Positions 25,131 through 34,127 are shown, counted from the first letter of the stretch. The stretch: 64,000 bases of DNA from Sva-07 sp963710625 (GCA_963710625.1 CAVQBG010000009.1:1-64000), one strand, 5' to 3'. Notes: a model not told the origin generated them from the letters alone. A program made the numbers and translations.

Positions 25131-25608
25131 CGGGTGACGGGAACCGAGTCGTCGAACAGGCGCCGTCCCTCGCCGGTCACCGCGGGTGGACGGTCAGCGT
25201 GAGGGCGTCGATCCTGCCGGCGAGAAAGAGGCGGCGGACGGTCTCCACGCCGCCGGCCACGCTGATGCTGCCCGCGGCGTCGGACGCCCTGAGCGCGTCG
25301 AGGTACTCGACCGGGTCGTCGTCGACGAGTCGACCGTTCCACCCGAGCTCGCCCGTCAGGGTGGAGGAGATCACGTGTTTGCGGACCGGGTTGATGAAGT
25401 CACCGAAGCCGTCGTCGGCGTCCGACGGCCAGTACTGCGACCACTCCCCCCACAGGCGACGGCCCATCACGACATCGGTGACATCGGCGAGCGCCTTGCC
25501 CGTCAGCTCGCCCTCGGTGTCGCCGAAGGAGTCGAACTGGAACAGGTTCGGCGACTCCGAGACGCCGTTGACCGAGGAGAAGAGATGGGCGGTGACGGCG
25601 CGTGACAT
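25121..25608 (-). pseudogene. Broken dihydrofolate-reductase-family (RibD C-terminal-like) gene
   Basis: The frame from 25608 encodes 143 residues of a RibD-C/DHFR-like protein (AHLFSSVNGVSESPNLF, VVMGRRLWGEW, ISVAGGVETVRRLFLAGRID). It meets a stop after LTLTVHPR. The expected continuation, VTGEGRRLFDDSVPVTRLE, follows at once in another frame, so a single base has been lost near 25190. The 3' end is then cut at the IS junction (about 25121-25130). These proteins reduce small substrates with NADPH; this copy is probably inactive. Confidence 0.7.
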
Positions 25609-25658
25609 CGGTGTGACCTTCCAGGTTCGGAGCCCGTCGGCCGAGCTGCGAGTTGACG

Positions 25659-25700
25659 ATGCTGGATACCATACCGACCAGTTGGTATGGTATCCAGCAT
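25659..25700. promoter_or_regulatory. Large perfect operator palindrome (TetR-type)
   Basis: Two 17-bp perfect arms, ATGCTGGATACCATACC and GGTATGGTATCCAGCAT, around GACCAGTT. The inner ACC...GGT spacing fits a TetR-family operator. It fills the gap between the divergent DHFR-like and VOC genes and includes the VOC start ATG. The TetR protein encoded at 26157 is the obvious candidate binder. Confidence 0.75.
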
Positions 25701-26160
25701 GACAGCGATCACCCCATGTCTCTGGTTCGACGGCAACGGTCTGGAGGCAGCCGAGTACTACGTCTCGCTGTTCCCGGACTCTCGCATCGACGGTGTCAGC
25801 CCCGGGCCTGACGGCTCACCGCTGGTGGTCCAGTTCACGCTCATGGGACGCCCGTTCCAGGCGCTGAACGGCGGCCCCCAGTTCACGTTCACCGAGGCGG
25901 CCTCGATGGTCGTCCCGTGCGATGGCCAGGTCGAGGTCGACCACTATTGGGCTGCGCTCACCGAGGGCGGCGAGGAGAGCATGTGCGGATGGCTGAAGGA
26001 TCGTTTCGGCCTGTCGTGGCAGATCGTGCCGAACCAGTTGGGTGAGATCCTCGGTGACCCCGATCCCGGACGCGCGGCCCGGGCGCTCGAGGCGATGTTG
26101 CAGATGCACAAACTCGACCTCGCGGCGATGCGGGCCGCGGCCGACGGAGCACCGGCATGA
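25699..26160 (+). CDS. VOC-superfamily (PhnB-like) protein
   Basis: A 153-residue PhnB/3-demethylubiquinone-methyltransferase-like glyoxalase-fold protein: TPCLWFDGNGLEAAEYYVSL, SRIDGVSPGPDGSPLVVQF, FQALNGGPQFTF, then VDHYWAALTEGGEES, CGWLKDRFGLSWQIVP. The start at 25699 lies in the right half of the operator, suggesting a leaderless transcript; an ATG at 25687 is the alternative. Its stop overlaps the start of the TetR gene (ATGA). Exact substrate unknown; relatives often sit with DHFR-like, DUF1801 and TetR genes, as here. Confidence 0.85.
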   Translation: MTAITPCLWFDGNGLEAAEYYVSLFPDSRIDGVSPGPDGSPLVVQFTLMGRPFQALNGGPQFTFTEAASMVVPCDGQVEVDHYWAALTEGGEESMCGWLKDRFGLSWQIVPNQLGEILGDPDPGRAARALEAMLQMHKLDLAAMRAAADGAPA

Positions 26161-26813
26161 ATGCTCCTCTCCGACGTTCCCGCGGGGAGGCCAGGACGGC
26201 GCTGCTCGGATCGGCGGTCGACGTCATCAGGGCCAAGGGGTTGCACGCAACGACCGTCGATGACTTGTGCGCCGCGGCGGGGGTGACCAAAGGAGCGTTC
26301 TTCCATCACTTCGCCTCCAAGGAAGACCTCGCGATCGCCGCTGCCGATCACTGGTCGGAGACCACCGGCGCCCTGTTCGCCGCCGCGCCGTACCACGACC
26401 ACGACGATCCGGCCGACCGGGTCTTCGCGTATCTGGACTTCCGGGCGTCGTTGATCGCCGGGGCACCGGCCGAGTACACGTGCCTGGTCGGCACCATGAC
26501 CCAGGAGGCCTTCGACACCAGCCCCGCGGTGCGCGACGCCTGCGCCGCAAGCATCTTCGGCCACGCCCACACCCTCGAAGCCGACCTCGCCGCCGCCCTC
26601 GCCGGCAGCACCACCGGCACCAGCGTCAGCGCTGCGAGCCTGGCCCGGCACACCCAGGCCGTGCTCCAGGGCGCGTTCGTGCTGTCCAAGGCCGCACACG
26701 ACCGAGCCCCCGTGCTCGAAGCGATCGATCATCTCCGCCGTTACCTCGAATGCGTCCTCGGGCGCAGCGCGTCTGCGGCGTCTTCGGGCAGCGATCAGGA
26801 CCGGGCCGTCTGA
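26157..26813 (+). CDS. TetR-family regulator
   Basis: A 218-residue TetR protein with the HTH at about residues 27-60 (ATTVDDLCAAAGVTKGAFFH, then HFASKEDLAIAAADHW) and a helical effector domain containing YTCLVGTMTQEAF. It is translated from an ATGA overlap with the VOC gene and its own TGA overlaps the DUF1801 start (TGATG), so the three are one operon. The palindrome at 25659-25700 is its likely operator, making the operon autoregulated. Confidence 0.88.
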   Translation: MNAPLRRSRGEARTALLGSAVDVIRAKGLHATTVDDLCAAAGVTKGAFFHHFASKEDLAIAAADHWSETTGALFAAAPYHDHDDPADRVFAYLDFRASLIAGAPAEYTCLVGTMTQEAFDTSPAVRDACAASIFGHAHTLEADLAAALAGSTTGTSVSAASLARHTQAVLQGAFVLSKAAHDRAPVLEAIDHLRRYLECVLGRSASAASSGSDQDRAV

Positions 26814-27172
26814 TGTCCATCGAAGAGGTCGATCAGTACCTGGCGCAGCTCGACGAACCGAAACGATCGACGCTCGAAACACTCCGGCGAACGATCCTGG
26901 CGATCGTGCCCGGCGCCGACCAGGGGCTGTCCTACGGTGTCCCGGTGTTCTGCGTTGACGGCCAGCGGATCGCCGGGTTCTCGGCAGCGAAGCACCACGT
27001 GAGCTACCTGCCACACAGCGGCAGCGTCCTCGCAGCGTTCGACAGCGACGACCTTGCCGGGTCCGACGCATCGAAAGGCGCCCTGAGGATGCCCGTCGAC
27101 ACCCCGCTCCCCCATGACCTCGTCCGCCGACTGATCGTTGCGCGCTGCGCCGAGGCAGGCGTCTCGGTCTGA
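26813..27172 (+). CDS. DUF1801 (YdhG/YobT-like) protein
   Basis: A 119-residue cytoplasmic protein with the DUF1801 pattern: IEEVDQYLAQLDEPKRSTLE at the start, ILAIVPGADQGLSYGVPVF, then VSYLPHSGSVL and GALRMPVDTPLPHDLVRRLI. The family adopts a small alpha/beta fold and has no firm biochemical role. It is the last gene of the VOC-TetR operon, with which DUF1801 genes are often associated. Confidence 0.85.
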   Translation: MSIEEVDQYLAQLDEPKRSTLETLRRTILAIVPGADQGLSYGVPVFCVDGQRIAGFSAAKHHVSYLPHSGSVLAAFDSDDLAGSDASKGALRMPVDTPLPHDLVRRLIVARCAEAGVSV

Positions 27173-27230
27173 TCGGCGCGGGCGGCGGTCGCGTCGGCGC
27201 GAAGGCGTCGAGCCGGCAGACGGCTGCGAG

Positions 27231-28256
27231 TCACTGTTCGAAACGCGCTCGGAGCACGGTACAGGCCCGGAGGGTCACCCACTTCGAGGGCTTGCCCTGC
27301 TCGTCGATCGGCGCCGAGGTCTTGCCCCGGTAGGCGTTCCGGTTGACCCATCGTCCGTCGTGGTCGGCGAGTCCGACAAGCCACCCGACGGCGTGATCCA
27401 GCCGAGGATCGTGCGCCAACCCGAGGTCGCAGAGCACCTCGAGGTTCTGGAGCACGTCGCACACGTAGGCGGAGGGGAACCCGAGCTTGAACCACGAGGA
27501 GGCCGGTGTGGTGTTGCCGTAGCCCATCGGGTAGTCGGCCTGAGCAGGGTCGCTCGACAACAGGAAGTCGATCCCGGCCCGAATCGCGCGTCGTTCGCGA
27601 TCGGTCCGCATCGCCTCGGGAATGGCGGCCAGACCCCGCAACGCCTTGACCGCGCCCCACGCACACGGTCGGTCGTCGTTGCTCCCGCATGCAAAACCTG
27701 CGGCAGGGGTGTTCGCGTACCATCGTTCGACGCCCTCGCCGAGGATGTGGCGGGCGGCCCAGTCGGTGGCGGCTCGAACGACCGGGTGGTCGACGTGGCC
27801 GAACCGGATCAAGGCGTGGACGAGGTTGCCGTTGAGACAATGGATCACCGACGATGGCGGCGCCGGACGTTCCGCCGCAACCGAGGAGCAGCCGAACCCC
27901 CCGCTCGACGTGGCCGTGTAGGTCATCACGTAGTCGCAGGCCCGCTGCACTCGATGATCGGCGGGATCGGCTCCGAGCTGAGCGAGGAAGATGACGTTCC
28001 AGACGGTGCTGGTGTACTTGGGCGAATATCCGGGTCCAGGCTTGACCCACCAGCCGGCGTCGTCTTGCGCCTCCAGCATGCCGGCGATCGGGTCGACCGT
28101 CATCGCCTTCGATCGCGCCGACACGACGTCGACGTCATCGACGTCACGTCCGAGCAGGCGTTCGAGCGCGATCGCCCTCACCGCCGGGTCCTCCGGTTCG
28201 AGCAGCCACTCGATAGGACTCGACCTCAGCGCCCCGCTCCAGGACTCCGCGCTCAT
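27231..28256 (-). CDS. Alpha/alpha-toroid (prenyltransferase/terpene-cyclase-like) protein
   Basis: A 341-residue protein with repeated helical-pair units ending in short GYGN, GGFGCSS or DGRW turns (AGWWVKPGPGYSPKYTSTVW, AAGFACGSNDDRPCAWGAVK, HDGRWVNRNAYRGKT). This resembles squalene-cyclase or prenyltransferase-type toroids. The catalytic DxDD of squalene cyclases is not seen, and conserved Cys/His residues may bind metal instead. The ATG at 28256 is chosen; an in-frame ATG at 28316 would add 20 residues. It is convergent with DUF1801 and stands alone. Enzyme activity is uncertain. Confidence 0.6.
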   Translation of the reverse strand: MSAESWSGALRSSPIEWLLEPEDPAVRAIALERLLGRDVDDVDVVSARSKAMTVDPIAGMLEAQDDAGWWVKPGPGYSPKYTSTVWNVIFLAQLGADPADHRVQRACDYVMTYTATSSGGFGCSSVAAERPAPPSSVIHCLNGNLVHALIRFGHVDHPVVRAATDWAARHILGEGVERWYANTPAAGFACGSNDDRPCAWGAVKALRGLAAIPEAMRTDRERRAIRAGIDFLLSSDPAQADYPMGYGNTTPASSWFKLGFPSAYVCDVLQNLEVLCDLGLAHDPRLDHAVGWLVGLADHDGRWVNRNAYRGKTSAPIDEQGKPSKWVTLRACTVLRARFEQ

Positions 28257-28396
28257 GCTCCAGATGGTCGCACGAACGCCGGGCGACCGCCAGAGACGGC
28301 CGCCCCACCCGGACACGTCGATCGGGTGCGAGCGTCATGGCCCGTCACGACACCGCGCAACATCTCACCCCTCGGCGCGTTTGCGAGCGCGACGTC

Positions 28397-28957
28397 TCAG
28401 GTACCGGTGCGCTCGCCGACAGCCACGCTGAACACCCGGATCGCCACGGCAAAGCCCGCGAGCGTGAGCAGTGCGAGCGAGCTCAGCAGCGCGCTGCCCG
28501 GTGCTCGCCGATCGACCATCACGACCACGACCACCCACATCGCCCCGGTGGCGATCACCACGTATCCGCCCCGACGGAGCCACCGCCACACCAGCACCCG
28601 GTCGACGACGGACGAACTCGGCGCCACCGCCATCAGGGCGATCACCGTGTGGAAGACGAACAGGCCCGACGCCACGACGACGACCCCCGGATTCGCGACG
28701 TCGTCGGTGCCGGCGAGCCACTGCCACACCACCACGACCTCCACGAGCAACGCCGTGTGGGAGTCCGGGCGGACCACCGCGGCAGTCGCGAGCCCGGCGA
28801 GCAATACGAGCACGAAGCCGACCTGGTCGCCGCCGACGACCGCTGCCGTCGTGGACGCCCCGACCGCGGACACCACCGCCAACGCGGCGAACGCCCAGCG
28901 TTGCGCGGACACCATGGAGAGCTGGTCGATCCACTGCTGGAGCTGACCGGTGTTCAT
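28397..28957 (-). CDS. Multi-pass membrane protein of the MoxR-DUF58 operon
   Basis: A 186-residue protein with about five hydrophobic segments (WAFAALAVVSAVGASTTAAV, VGFVLVLLAGLATAAVV, VVVVASGLFVFHTVIALMAV, VVIATGAMWVVVVVMV, LALLTLAGFAVAI). No family motif is recognised. The start at 28957 overlaps the end of the DUF58 gene (28954) by four bases, so it is the last gene of a tightly coupled operon. Probably an inner-membrane partner of the MoxR complex. Confidence 0.75.
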   Translation of the reverse strand: MNTGQLQQWIDQLSMVSAQRWAFAALAVVSAVGASTTAAVVGGDQVGFVLVLLAGLATAAVVRPDSHTALLVEVVVVWQWLAGTDDVANPGVVVVASGLFVFHTVIALMAVAPSSSVVDRVLVWRWLRRGGYVVIATGAMWVVVVVMVDRRAPGSALLSSLALLTLAGFAVAIRVFSVAVGERTGT

Positions 28958-30279
28958 CGCTGCACCATCCTCGGGCCGGTGGATCGCCGGGCGATGTCGC
29001 GGATCACCTGGTCGAGGCTTCCCGGTCCGCGCCACTCGACCACCGGAATCCCGGCGGCGAGGACGAGCCGGACCTCCCGGCGGCGTTCGAGGAGCCGAAT
29101 CCGCCACGCCAAGGAGGTGTACTCGTCGTCGTCCTCGCTCACGTGCGCGGGCAGCGTGTCCACCACGATCACCGTCATGCCCTGACGGCCGAGCGACACC
29201 GCGAGATCGAGCGCATCGGGAGCGACCAGCGGTGACAACATCACGGTGATCTGGCCACCGATGACGCCGCGCTGGCGCGACGCCGGCGTGCGGTAGCCCG
29301 ATCGTCCAGGGTCGCCCGGCCGCACCTGGGCGAGCGTGTCGAGAATCCGGCGCAGCTGCGCGCGCCCCGAGCCCGGAGCAACGGTGTGGGCCACCCGCGT
29401 CCCGAACGCTCGCAGCGACACCCGTTCGCCGCGCGGCGCATAGTGCTCGGCGATCGCGCCTGCCGCGCGCACCGACGCGTCGAGACTCGACGCCAGACCG
29501 TCGATCCCCTCGCTGACGCCGAAGTCGTCGGAGGCGTCGATCACGAGGGCGATGTGGGTGTCGAGATCGGCCCGTGTGGCGTTCACCTGCAGCTCGCCGG
29601 ACCGGGCCGATCGCGCCCAGTTGATCCGCCGCATCCGATCACCGGCATGGAACGGGCGGATGCCGGCGAACTCGTTGCCCTCGCCGGCGCGGGCCGACCG
29701 GTGCAGGCCGACCAGCCCGTCGTTCGGACGCGCCGAGGCGTTCACGTCGAACACGCCCGGCAAGGGCAGGGTGACCAGCGGGTGCCGCGCCGTTCGCGTC
29801 TGCCAGCGGAACGCTGCCCAGGGCGTCGCCGCCAACACGTCCACCGGCTCGATCGCACGCGTTCCCCAACGGGTCGAACGGAGATCGACCGCCAGATGGG
29901 CGGTGCCGTCGACGGCAGCGGCCGTTGCGACCCCGCTCGACGGCCGGGCCTCGATCCATGCGGCCGACGTCACGGCCGCCACGGCGACGTCGAGCATCGG
30001 CTCGTCGGACACCTCCCCGTGCCAGGTCGTGGCGTCGCCCTCGCGAATCGTCGGGTGGGCGAGACGATCCTCGAACGTCGGCGCCCGGCTGGGCCTCGTC
30101 AGCAACGACCAGACCGTGACGGTCGCCATCGGCGTGGCGATCACGAGGAGGTCGGGGCGGCGCCAGACGAGCGCGATCGCGATGAGCACCACGGCGCCGA
30201 CCGACGCCCGGAGGTGAGCGACGGTCGGCCGCCACCTCTCGCTCCCCGACCACAGGCCCGTCAGCCTCGCCGTGTTCAC
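28954..30279 (-). CDS. DUF58 protein (MoxR-associated, vWA-like)
   Basis: A 441-residue protein: two N-terminal membrane segments, a beta-rich region, then the DUF58 signature near GNEFAGIRPFHAGDRMRRIN and WARSARSGELQVN, then a vWA-like fold with LVIDASDDFG. The usual partner of MoxR ATPases, thought to bind substrates whose assembly the ATPase drives. It starts with the GTG at 30279 overlapping the moxR stop (GTGA). Gene order moxR-DUF58 is conserved widely. Confidence 0.88.
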   Translation of the reverse strand: MNTARLTGLWSGSERWRPTVAHLRASVGAVVLIAIALVWRRPDLLVIATPMATVTVWSLLTRPSRAPTFEDRLAHPTIREGDATTWHGEVSDEPMLDVAVAAVTSAAWIEARPSSGVATAAAVDGTAHLAVDLRSTRWGTRAIEPVDVLAATPWAAFRWQTRTARHPLVTLPLPGVFDVNASARPNDGLVGLHRSARAGEGNEFAGIRPFHAGDRMRRINWARSARSGELQVNATRADLDTHIALVIDASDDFGVSEGIDGLASSLDASVRAAGAIAEHYAPRGERVSLRAFGTRVAHTVAPGSGRAQLRRILDTLAQVRPGDPGRSGYRTPASRQRGVIGGQITVMLSPLVAPDALDLAVSLGRQGMTVIVVDTLPAHVSEDDDEYTSLAWRIRLLERRREVRLVLAAGIPVVEWRGPGSLDQVIRDIARRSTGPRMVQR

Positions 30280-31256
30280 AGGCGGTCCGCGGCCGGCTCC
30301 AGCGGGCCGGGCGTGGCGACCGACGCCACGACCTCGGCGACGACGGTTCGTCCCGACACCTGACTCATCCACAACTCCGGCTTCACCGTGATGCGGTGAG
30401 CGAGCACGGGCAGGGCGACCGCCTTGACGTCCTCCGGGGTGACGTAGTCGCGACCAGAGATGATCGCCCACGCCCGTGACGCCAGCAGCAGCCCGAGCGC
30501 GCCTCGCGGCGACGACCCCATCAAGACGTGGGCGTGGGTTCGTGTCGCCGTTGCCAATGCGACGCAGTACCGCCCGACGCTCTCGTCGACCGTCACCCGC
30601 TCGACGGCGGCCTGCATGGCGAGCAGCGTGGCCGCGTCGGTGACCTGACGCAGCGTCTGGTCCTCGCGCTGGCGGTCCATGCGCCGCTGCAGCACGGCCC
30701 ATTCGTCGTCGACCGAGGGGTAGCCGAACGAGGTGCGCATCATGAACCGGTCGAGTTGCGCTTCGGGGAGCGGGTAGGTGCCCTCGTACTCGACCGGGTT
30801 GGCGGTGGCGAGTACATGGAACGGCGGCTCGAGCACGAACGTCTCGCCCTCCACGGTGATCTGGTGCTCCTGCATCGCCTCGAGCAGTGCGGCCTGCGTG
30901 CGCGGCGGCGTGCGATTGATCTCGTCGGCGAGCAGCAACCCGGTGAACAGGGGGCCGTGGCGGAACACGAACTCGCCGTTGCGCTGGTCGTACACGAACG
31001 ACCCCGTCAGATCGGCGGGCAGCAGATCGGGTGTGAACTGCGCCCGCGCGAAGTCGAGGCCGAGCGTCTGGGCGAACGACCGTGCGGCGAGCGTCTTGCC
31101 CAGGCCCGGGAAGTCCTCCAGGAGCACGTGTCCGCCCGCGAGGATCGCTGCCAACACGAGCGTGAGCGCCTCACGCTTGCCGACCACGGCCACCTCGACC
31201 TCATCGAGCACCTCGGCCGCGAGACGTGACACGTCGTTGAGTTGGAGCTGTTCCAT
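30276..31256 (-). CDS. MoxR-family AAA+ ATPase
   Basis: A 326-residue AAA+ chaperone-like ATPase. Walker A is EDFPGLGKT, Walker B is LLLADEINR, followed by sensor 1 in HVLATANPVEYEGTYPLPEA and the arginine-finger region LDRFMMRTSFGYP. Full length for the family. Translationally coupled to DUF58 downstream. MoxR proteins help assemble or activate membrane or secreted protein complexes; the client here is unknown. Confidence 0.93.
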   Translation of the reverse strand: MEQLQLNDVSRLAAEVLDEVEVAVVGKREALTLVLAAILAGGHVLLEDFPGLGKTLAARSFAQTLGLDFARAQFTPDLLPADLTGSFVYDQRNGEFVFRHGPLFTGLLLADEINRTPPRTQAALLEAMQEHQITVEGETFVLEPPFHVLATANPVEYEGTYPLPEAQLDRFMMRTSFGYPSVDDEWAVLQRRMDRQREDQTLRQVTDAATLLAMQAAVERVTVDESVGRYCVALATATRTHAHVLMGSSPRGALGLLLASRAWAIISGRDYVTPEDVKAVALPVLAHRITVKPELWMSQVSGRTVVAEVVASVATPGPLEPAADRL

Positions 31257-31268
31257 GGGACCTCCCGG

Positions 31269-31754
31269 TCAGAGCCGTTCGATGAGCGTGAGAATGCGGT
31301 CGAGTGACCGTGGCTTGAGGAGTACGGCCGCACCGTCCGGGTCGTTGACGAACGCGTCGAGTTCGTCACCGAGCACGACCCGAGCAGCCTCCGGATCCTC
31401 GAGGCGATCGATGCGGTGGACCGAACGGAGCTGGTCGTCGACGAGGTCGACGAGGCTCGCGCGAAGGTTTTCGAGTGACGCGCCGTCGGCGCGCCCGTAG
31501 GCGAGCCCGCTGCGAAGACGCGTCACCCGGCGATCGCGTCGCGCCACCGGCTCGACCGGCAACGGGGCGGCCACGCCGCCCGAACCAACCGCCACCCTGG
31601 CGAGATCGACCACGAACCACAGCCCCACGCCGACCAGTGCGCACAGCGCTGCGACCAGGACGACGTGCGGGCCCATGCCGGTCGTGACCATCAGCACCTC
31701 GACGACGATGGTGATGCCCACGATGACCGCGAGGGCCTTCTTCCACGAGGTCAC
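31269..31754 (-). CDS. Small membrane protein of the MoxR operon
   Basis: A 161-residue protein with two N-terminal hydrophobic segments (ALAVIVGITIVVEVLMV and VVLVAALCALVGVGLWFVV) and a charged cytoplasmic C-terminal half. It begins with GTG at 31754 overlapping the DUF4129 stop, and moxR follows 12 bp downstream. No named family; conserved position suggests a structural part of the complex. Confidence 0.75.
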   Translation of the reverse strand: MTSWKKALAVIVGITIVVEVLMVTTGMGPHVVLVAALCALVGVGLWFVVDLARVAVGSGGVAAPLPVEPVARRDRRVTRLRSGLAYGRADGASLENLRASLVDLVDDQLRSVHRIDRLEDPEAARVVLGDELDAFVNDPDGAAVLLKPRSLDRILTLIERL

Positions 31755-32455
31755 GACGACAGCGCCGCCGTCTCGAGTTCGGCGCGGAGCCCGTCGTGGA
31801 CGGCATCGAGTGCATCGATCGCCGCACGTCGCGACTCCTCCCCCATCGGATGCTCCGAGAACCGTGCCTCGCGGTACAGCGCTGCCAGGGCCGAGATCGC
31901 GGCGCCGTCGACGTGATGGGTGGCCAACACGCGCTCGGTGAGCTCCGCCGACGTGTCGGCTGGGTTGCGTTCGACTCCGGCGTCGGTCACGGCCGCTTCC
32001 AGCCGGAGCCAGCACTCGACGATCGCGTTGCGTGGCGCGCCACGACCGAGCGCAGCGCGCTGCGCGTCGGCGTCGGCGGTGATGGATGCCGCGACGTCGT
32101 CGAGCACGTCGAAGTCTGCTCTCGTTCGCCGGCGCCATCGTGGCCACCGGAGCCGGGGGCGGTGACGCCACAGGAACACCGACGCCACGACGGCGAAGAT
32201 CGCGAGACAGAGGTAGAACAGGATCCGGGCGATCACCTCGACCCAGCCGGGCAGCTCGAGCGGCGGACGCGGGTCGACCTGCCCGAAGTCGGTCTCGAGC
32301 GGCGGGAGCGTCGTGACGGGTTCGGCGGATGCCGGTTCCGTGACGAACCGGGGAGCTCGCTGAGCCAGGTCGACCTCACCCCCCGCCGCGACGGCGGCGA
32401 GCAATACCGCCACGATGATGCCGGTCAGCACGGCCGCCGCTGCTCTCCGGTCCAC
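31751..32455 (-). CDS. DUF4129-domain membrane protein
   Basis: A 234-residue protein with an N-terminal signal-anchor, a Pro-rich extracytoplasmic stretch (LPPLETDF, PRPPLELPG), a second membrane segment (ILFYLCLAIFAVVASVFLW) and a cytoplasmic DUF4129 domain (AIVECWLRLEAAVTDAGV, then ADTSAELTERVLA, then LAALYREARFSEHPM). This is the first gene of the five-gene operon running to 28397. DUF4129 proteins are usually found beside transglutaminase/MoxR/DUF58 genes. Confidence 0.82.
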   Translation of the reverse strand: MDRRAAAAVLTGIIVAVLLAAVAAGGEVDLAQRAPRFVTEPASAEPVTTLPPLETDFGQVDPRPPLELPGWVEVIARILFYLCLAIFAVVASVFLWRHRPRLRWPRWRRRTRADFDVLDDVAASITADADAQRAALGRGAPRNAIVECWLRLEAAVTDAGVERNPADTSAELTERVLATHHVDGAAISALAALYREARFSEHPMGEESRRAAIDALDAVHDGLRAELETAALSS

Positions 32456-32539
32456 CGGTGCAGGTTACTGCGACCGTCGCAACGGCCCGAGGCGAAGGGG
32501 CCGTCGGTCCCTGGTGCAGGGCTCATCCTGGAGGAGACA

Positions 32540-33379
32540 GTGGAGTACATGGCGATCTCCGGGATCCCGCCACTCGGCGACCGGCCCTGGTTCGGCCGCC
32601 GCGGCAGCCGGGCCGAGTACCTGCGACGCGCCGTGATCGAATCCGGTCGTCCGCGCCGCGACGGCGTGCTGACCGAGAGCGAACTCGGCGAACTTCCCGA
32701 ACCCGTGGCACGGTACATCCGCCGATCGGGCGCGGCCGGGCAGCCTCGGGTGTCGAACTTCCACGCACGGCTGCACGGCCGGATCCGCTCGGGCGCCGCC
32801 ACCGGCTGGATGCCGTTCACCGGCGAGCAGTTGAACACCTACGGCCCCGAACCGAGCCGGCTCTTCTTCATCGTCGCGCGAATGAAGGGCCTGCCGGTCG
32901 AGGTGTTCCATTCGTTCGTCGGCACCGACGCCACGATGCGGGGCAAGGCCCTGTCGATCGTGACGGTGGTCGACCAGCAGGGTCCTGAGCTCGCACGGAC
33001 GGAGACCGTGACGATCCTGAACGACGCCTGTGTGATGGCGCCGGGTGCGCTCGCCGACCCCGCATGCACGTGGGAAGCGATCGACGACCGAGCCGCCCGG
33101 GTCGTGTTCACGCGGCTCGGGGAGACCGTGGCGGCCACGCTGTACTTCGACGGCGCCGACCAGCTGGTCGACTTCGTCTCCGACGACCGGCGACGCGACC
33201 AGACCCTGCAGCGGTGGTCGACCCCGCTCGGGCGGTATCGACGCTTCGGCGACCGATGGGTGATGTCCTACGGCGAGGGCCGGTGGCACGCCCCTGCCCC
33301 GGAGGGCGAGTTCGCCTACGTCGAGATCGAGCTCGACGAGATCACCTACGACGTCGGCCCCACGAGATTCCGGCGTTGA
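32540..33379 (+). CDS. DUF6544-family-like protein
   Basis: A 279-residue cytoplasmic protein: ELGELPEPVARYIRRSGAAG near residue 55, then beta-rich segments with RLFFIVARMKGLPVEVFHSF and ATLYFDGADQLVDFVSDDR, and a C-terminal YVEIELDEITYDVG. The opening LP.PV.RY.R..G is typical of DUF6544/DUF6920 proteins, whose role is unknown. Start: GTG at 32540 preceded by GGAGGA; an ATG at 32549 is equally possible. It is divergent from the MoxR operon across about 85 bp. Confidence 0.65.
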   Translation: MEYMAISGIPPLGDRPWFGRRGSRAEYLRRAVIESGRPRRDGVLTESELGELPEPVARYIRRSGAAGQPRVSNFHARLHGRIRSGAATGWMPFTGEQLNTYGPEPSRLFFIVARMKGLPVEVFHSFVGTDATMRGKALSIVTVVDQQGPELARTETVTILNDACVMAPGALADPACTWEAIDDRAARVVFTRLGETVAATLYFDGADQLVDFVSDDRRRDQTLQRWSTPLGRYRRFGDRWVMSYGEGRWHAPAPEGEFAYVEIELDEITYDVGPTRFRR

Positions 33380-33423
33380 CCGACGAGACGGGCCACGCCG
33401 CACGTGCCTACGCTCGCCCTGGG

Positions 33424-33744
33424 ATGTCCGCACTCACCAACTCGCCACTCCGCATCGGACTGGGGTCGATCGCGGTCGTCGCCGCGGCAGCGACCCTGGT
33501 CCTGACGATCGGGAACGACGAGCGAGGTATCCCCGAACCCACCGGGCCGGTCCCCGTGGAGATCGACGCCGTGACCGACCCGGTCGGGGTGCGGATCGGC
33601 ACGTCGGGCCCAGGTCCGGTCGTCGACGCAACCGAGCTCGCACCGTTGATCGCCGTCCACGTCGACGCCCGCGACGAGCTGCGCGCGTGCATCGACGACG
33701 CCCGGCGCGCCGCGGCCAGCAATCCCGGCCCGGCCCCGTGCTGA
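33424..33744 (+). CDS. Small hypothetical exported or anchored protein
   Basis: A 106-residue protein with one N-terminal hydrophobic segment (IGLGSIAVVAAAATLVLTI) and a Pro/Val/Asp-rich extracytoplasmic part ending in a single Cys. No family recognised. It follows the 32540 gene by 44 bp and may be co-transcribed. Its stop faces the FKBP gene. Confidence 0.55.
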   Translation: MSALTNSPLRIGLGSIAVVAAAATLVLTIGNDERGIPEPTGPVPVEIDAVTDPVGVRIGTSGPGPVVDATELAPLIAVHVDARDELRACIDDARRAAASNPGPAPC

Positions 33745-33747
33745 GGT

Positions 33748-34116
33748 TTAGCCGACGGCGATGAGATCGACCACGAAGACGAGGGTCTCGTTCGGTGCGA
33801 TCACGCCACCCGCGCCCGCTGCGCCGTAGCCCATGTGCGGGGGAATCGTGAGGCGGCGCCGACCGCCGACCTTCATCCCCTGCACGCCGTCGTCCCAGCC
33901 CTGGATCACCTGACGGCGACCGAGGCCGAACTGGAACGGCTCCATGCGGTCCCACGATGCGTCGAACTGCTCGCCGGTCGACCACGACACGCCGACGTAG
34001 TGGACCGTGACGTTCCGGCCCGCGGTGGCCTCGTCGCCGTCGCCGATCGTCTCGTCGTCGATGACGAGGTCGGTGGGCGGGGTTCCTTCGGGGATCGTGA
34101 CCTCTGGCTTGCGCAT
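33748..34116 (-). CDS. FKBP-type peptidyl-prolyl isomerase
   Basis: A 122-residue cytoplasmic FKBP with all family hallmarks: VTVHYVGVSWSTGEQFDASW, FQFGLGRRQVIQGWDDGVQG, KVGGRRRLTIPPHMGYGA, and VFVVDLIAV at the end. It catalyses cis-trans isomerisation of proline peptide bonds during folding. Normal single-domain length. The start at 34116 lies 11 bp after the GH3 stop, so it may be transcribed with GH3. Confidence 0.93.
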   Translation of the reverse strand: MRKPEVTIPEGTPPTDLVIDDETIGDGDEATAGRNVTVHYVGVSWSTGEQFDASWDRMEPFQFGLGRRQVIQGWDDGVQGMKVGGRRRLTIPPHMGYGAAGAGGVIAPNETLVFVVDLIAVG

Positions 34117-34127
34117 GGGCAACGACG

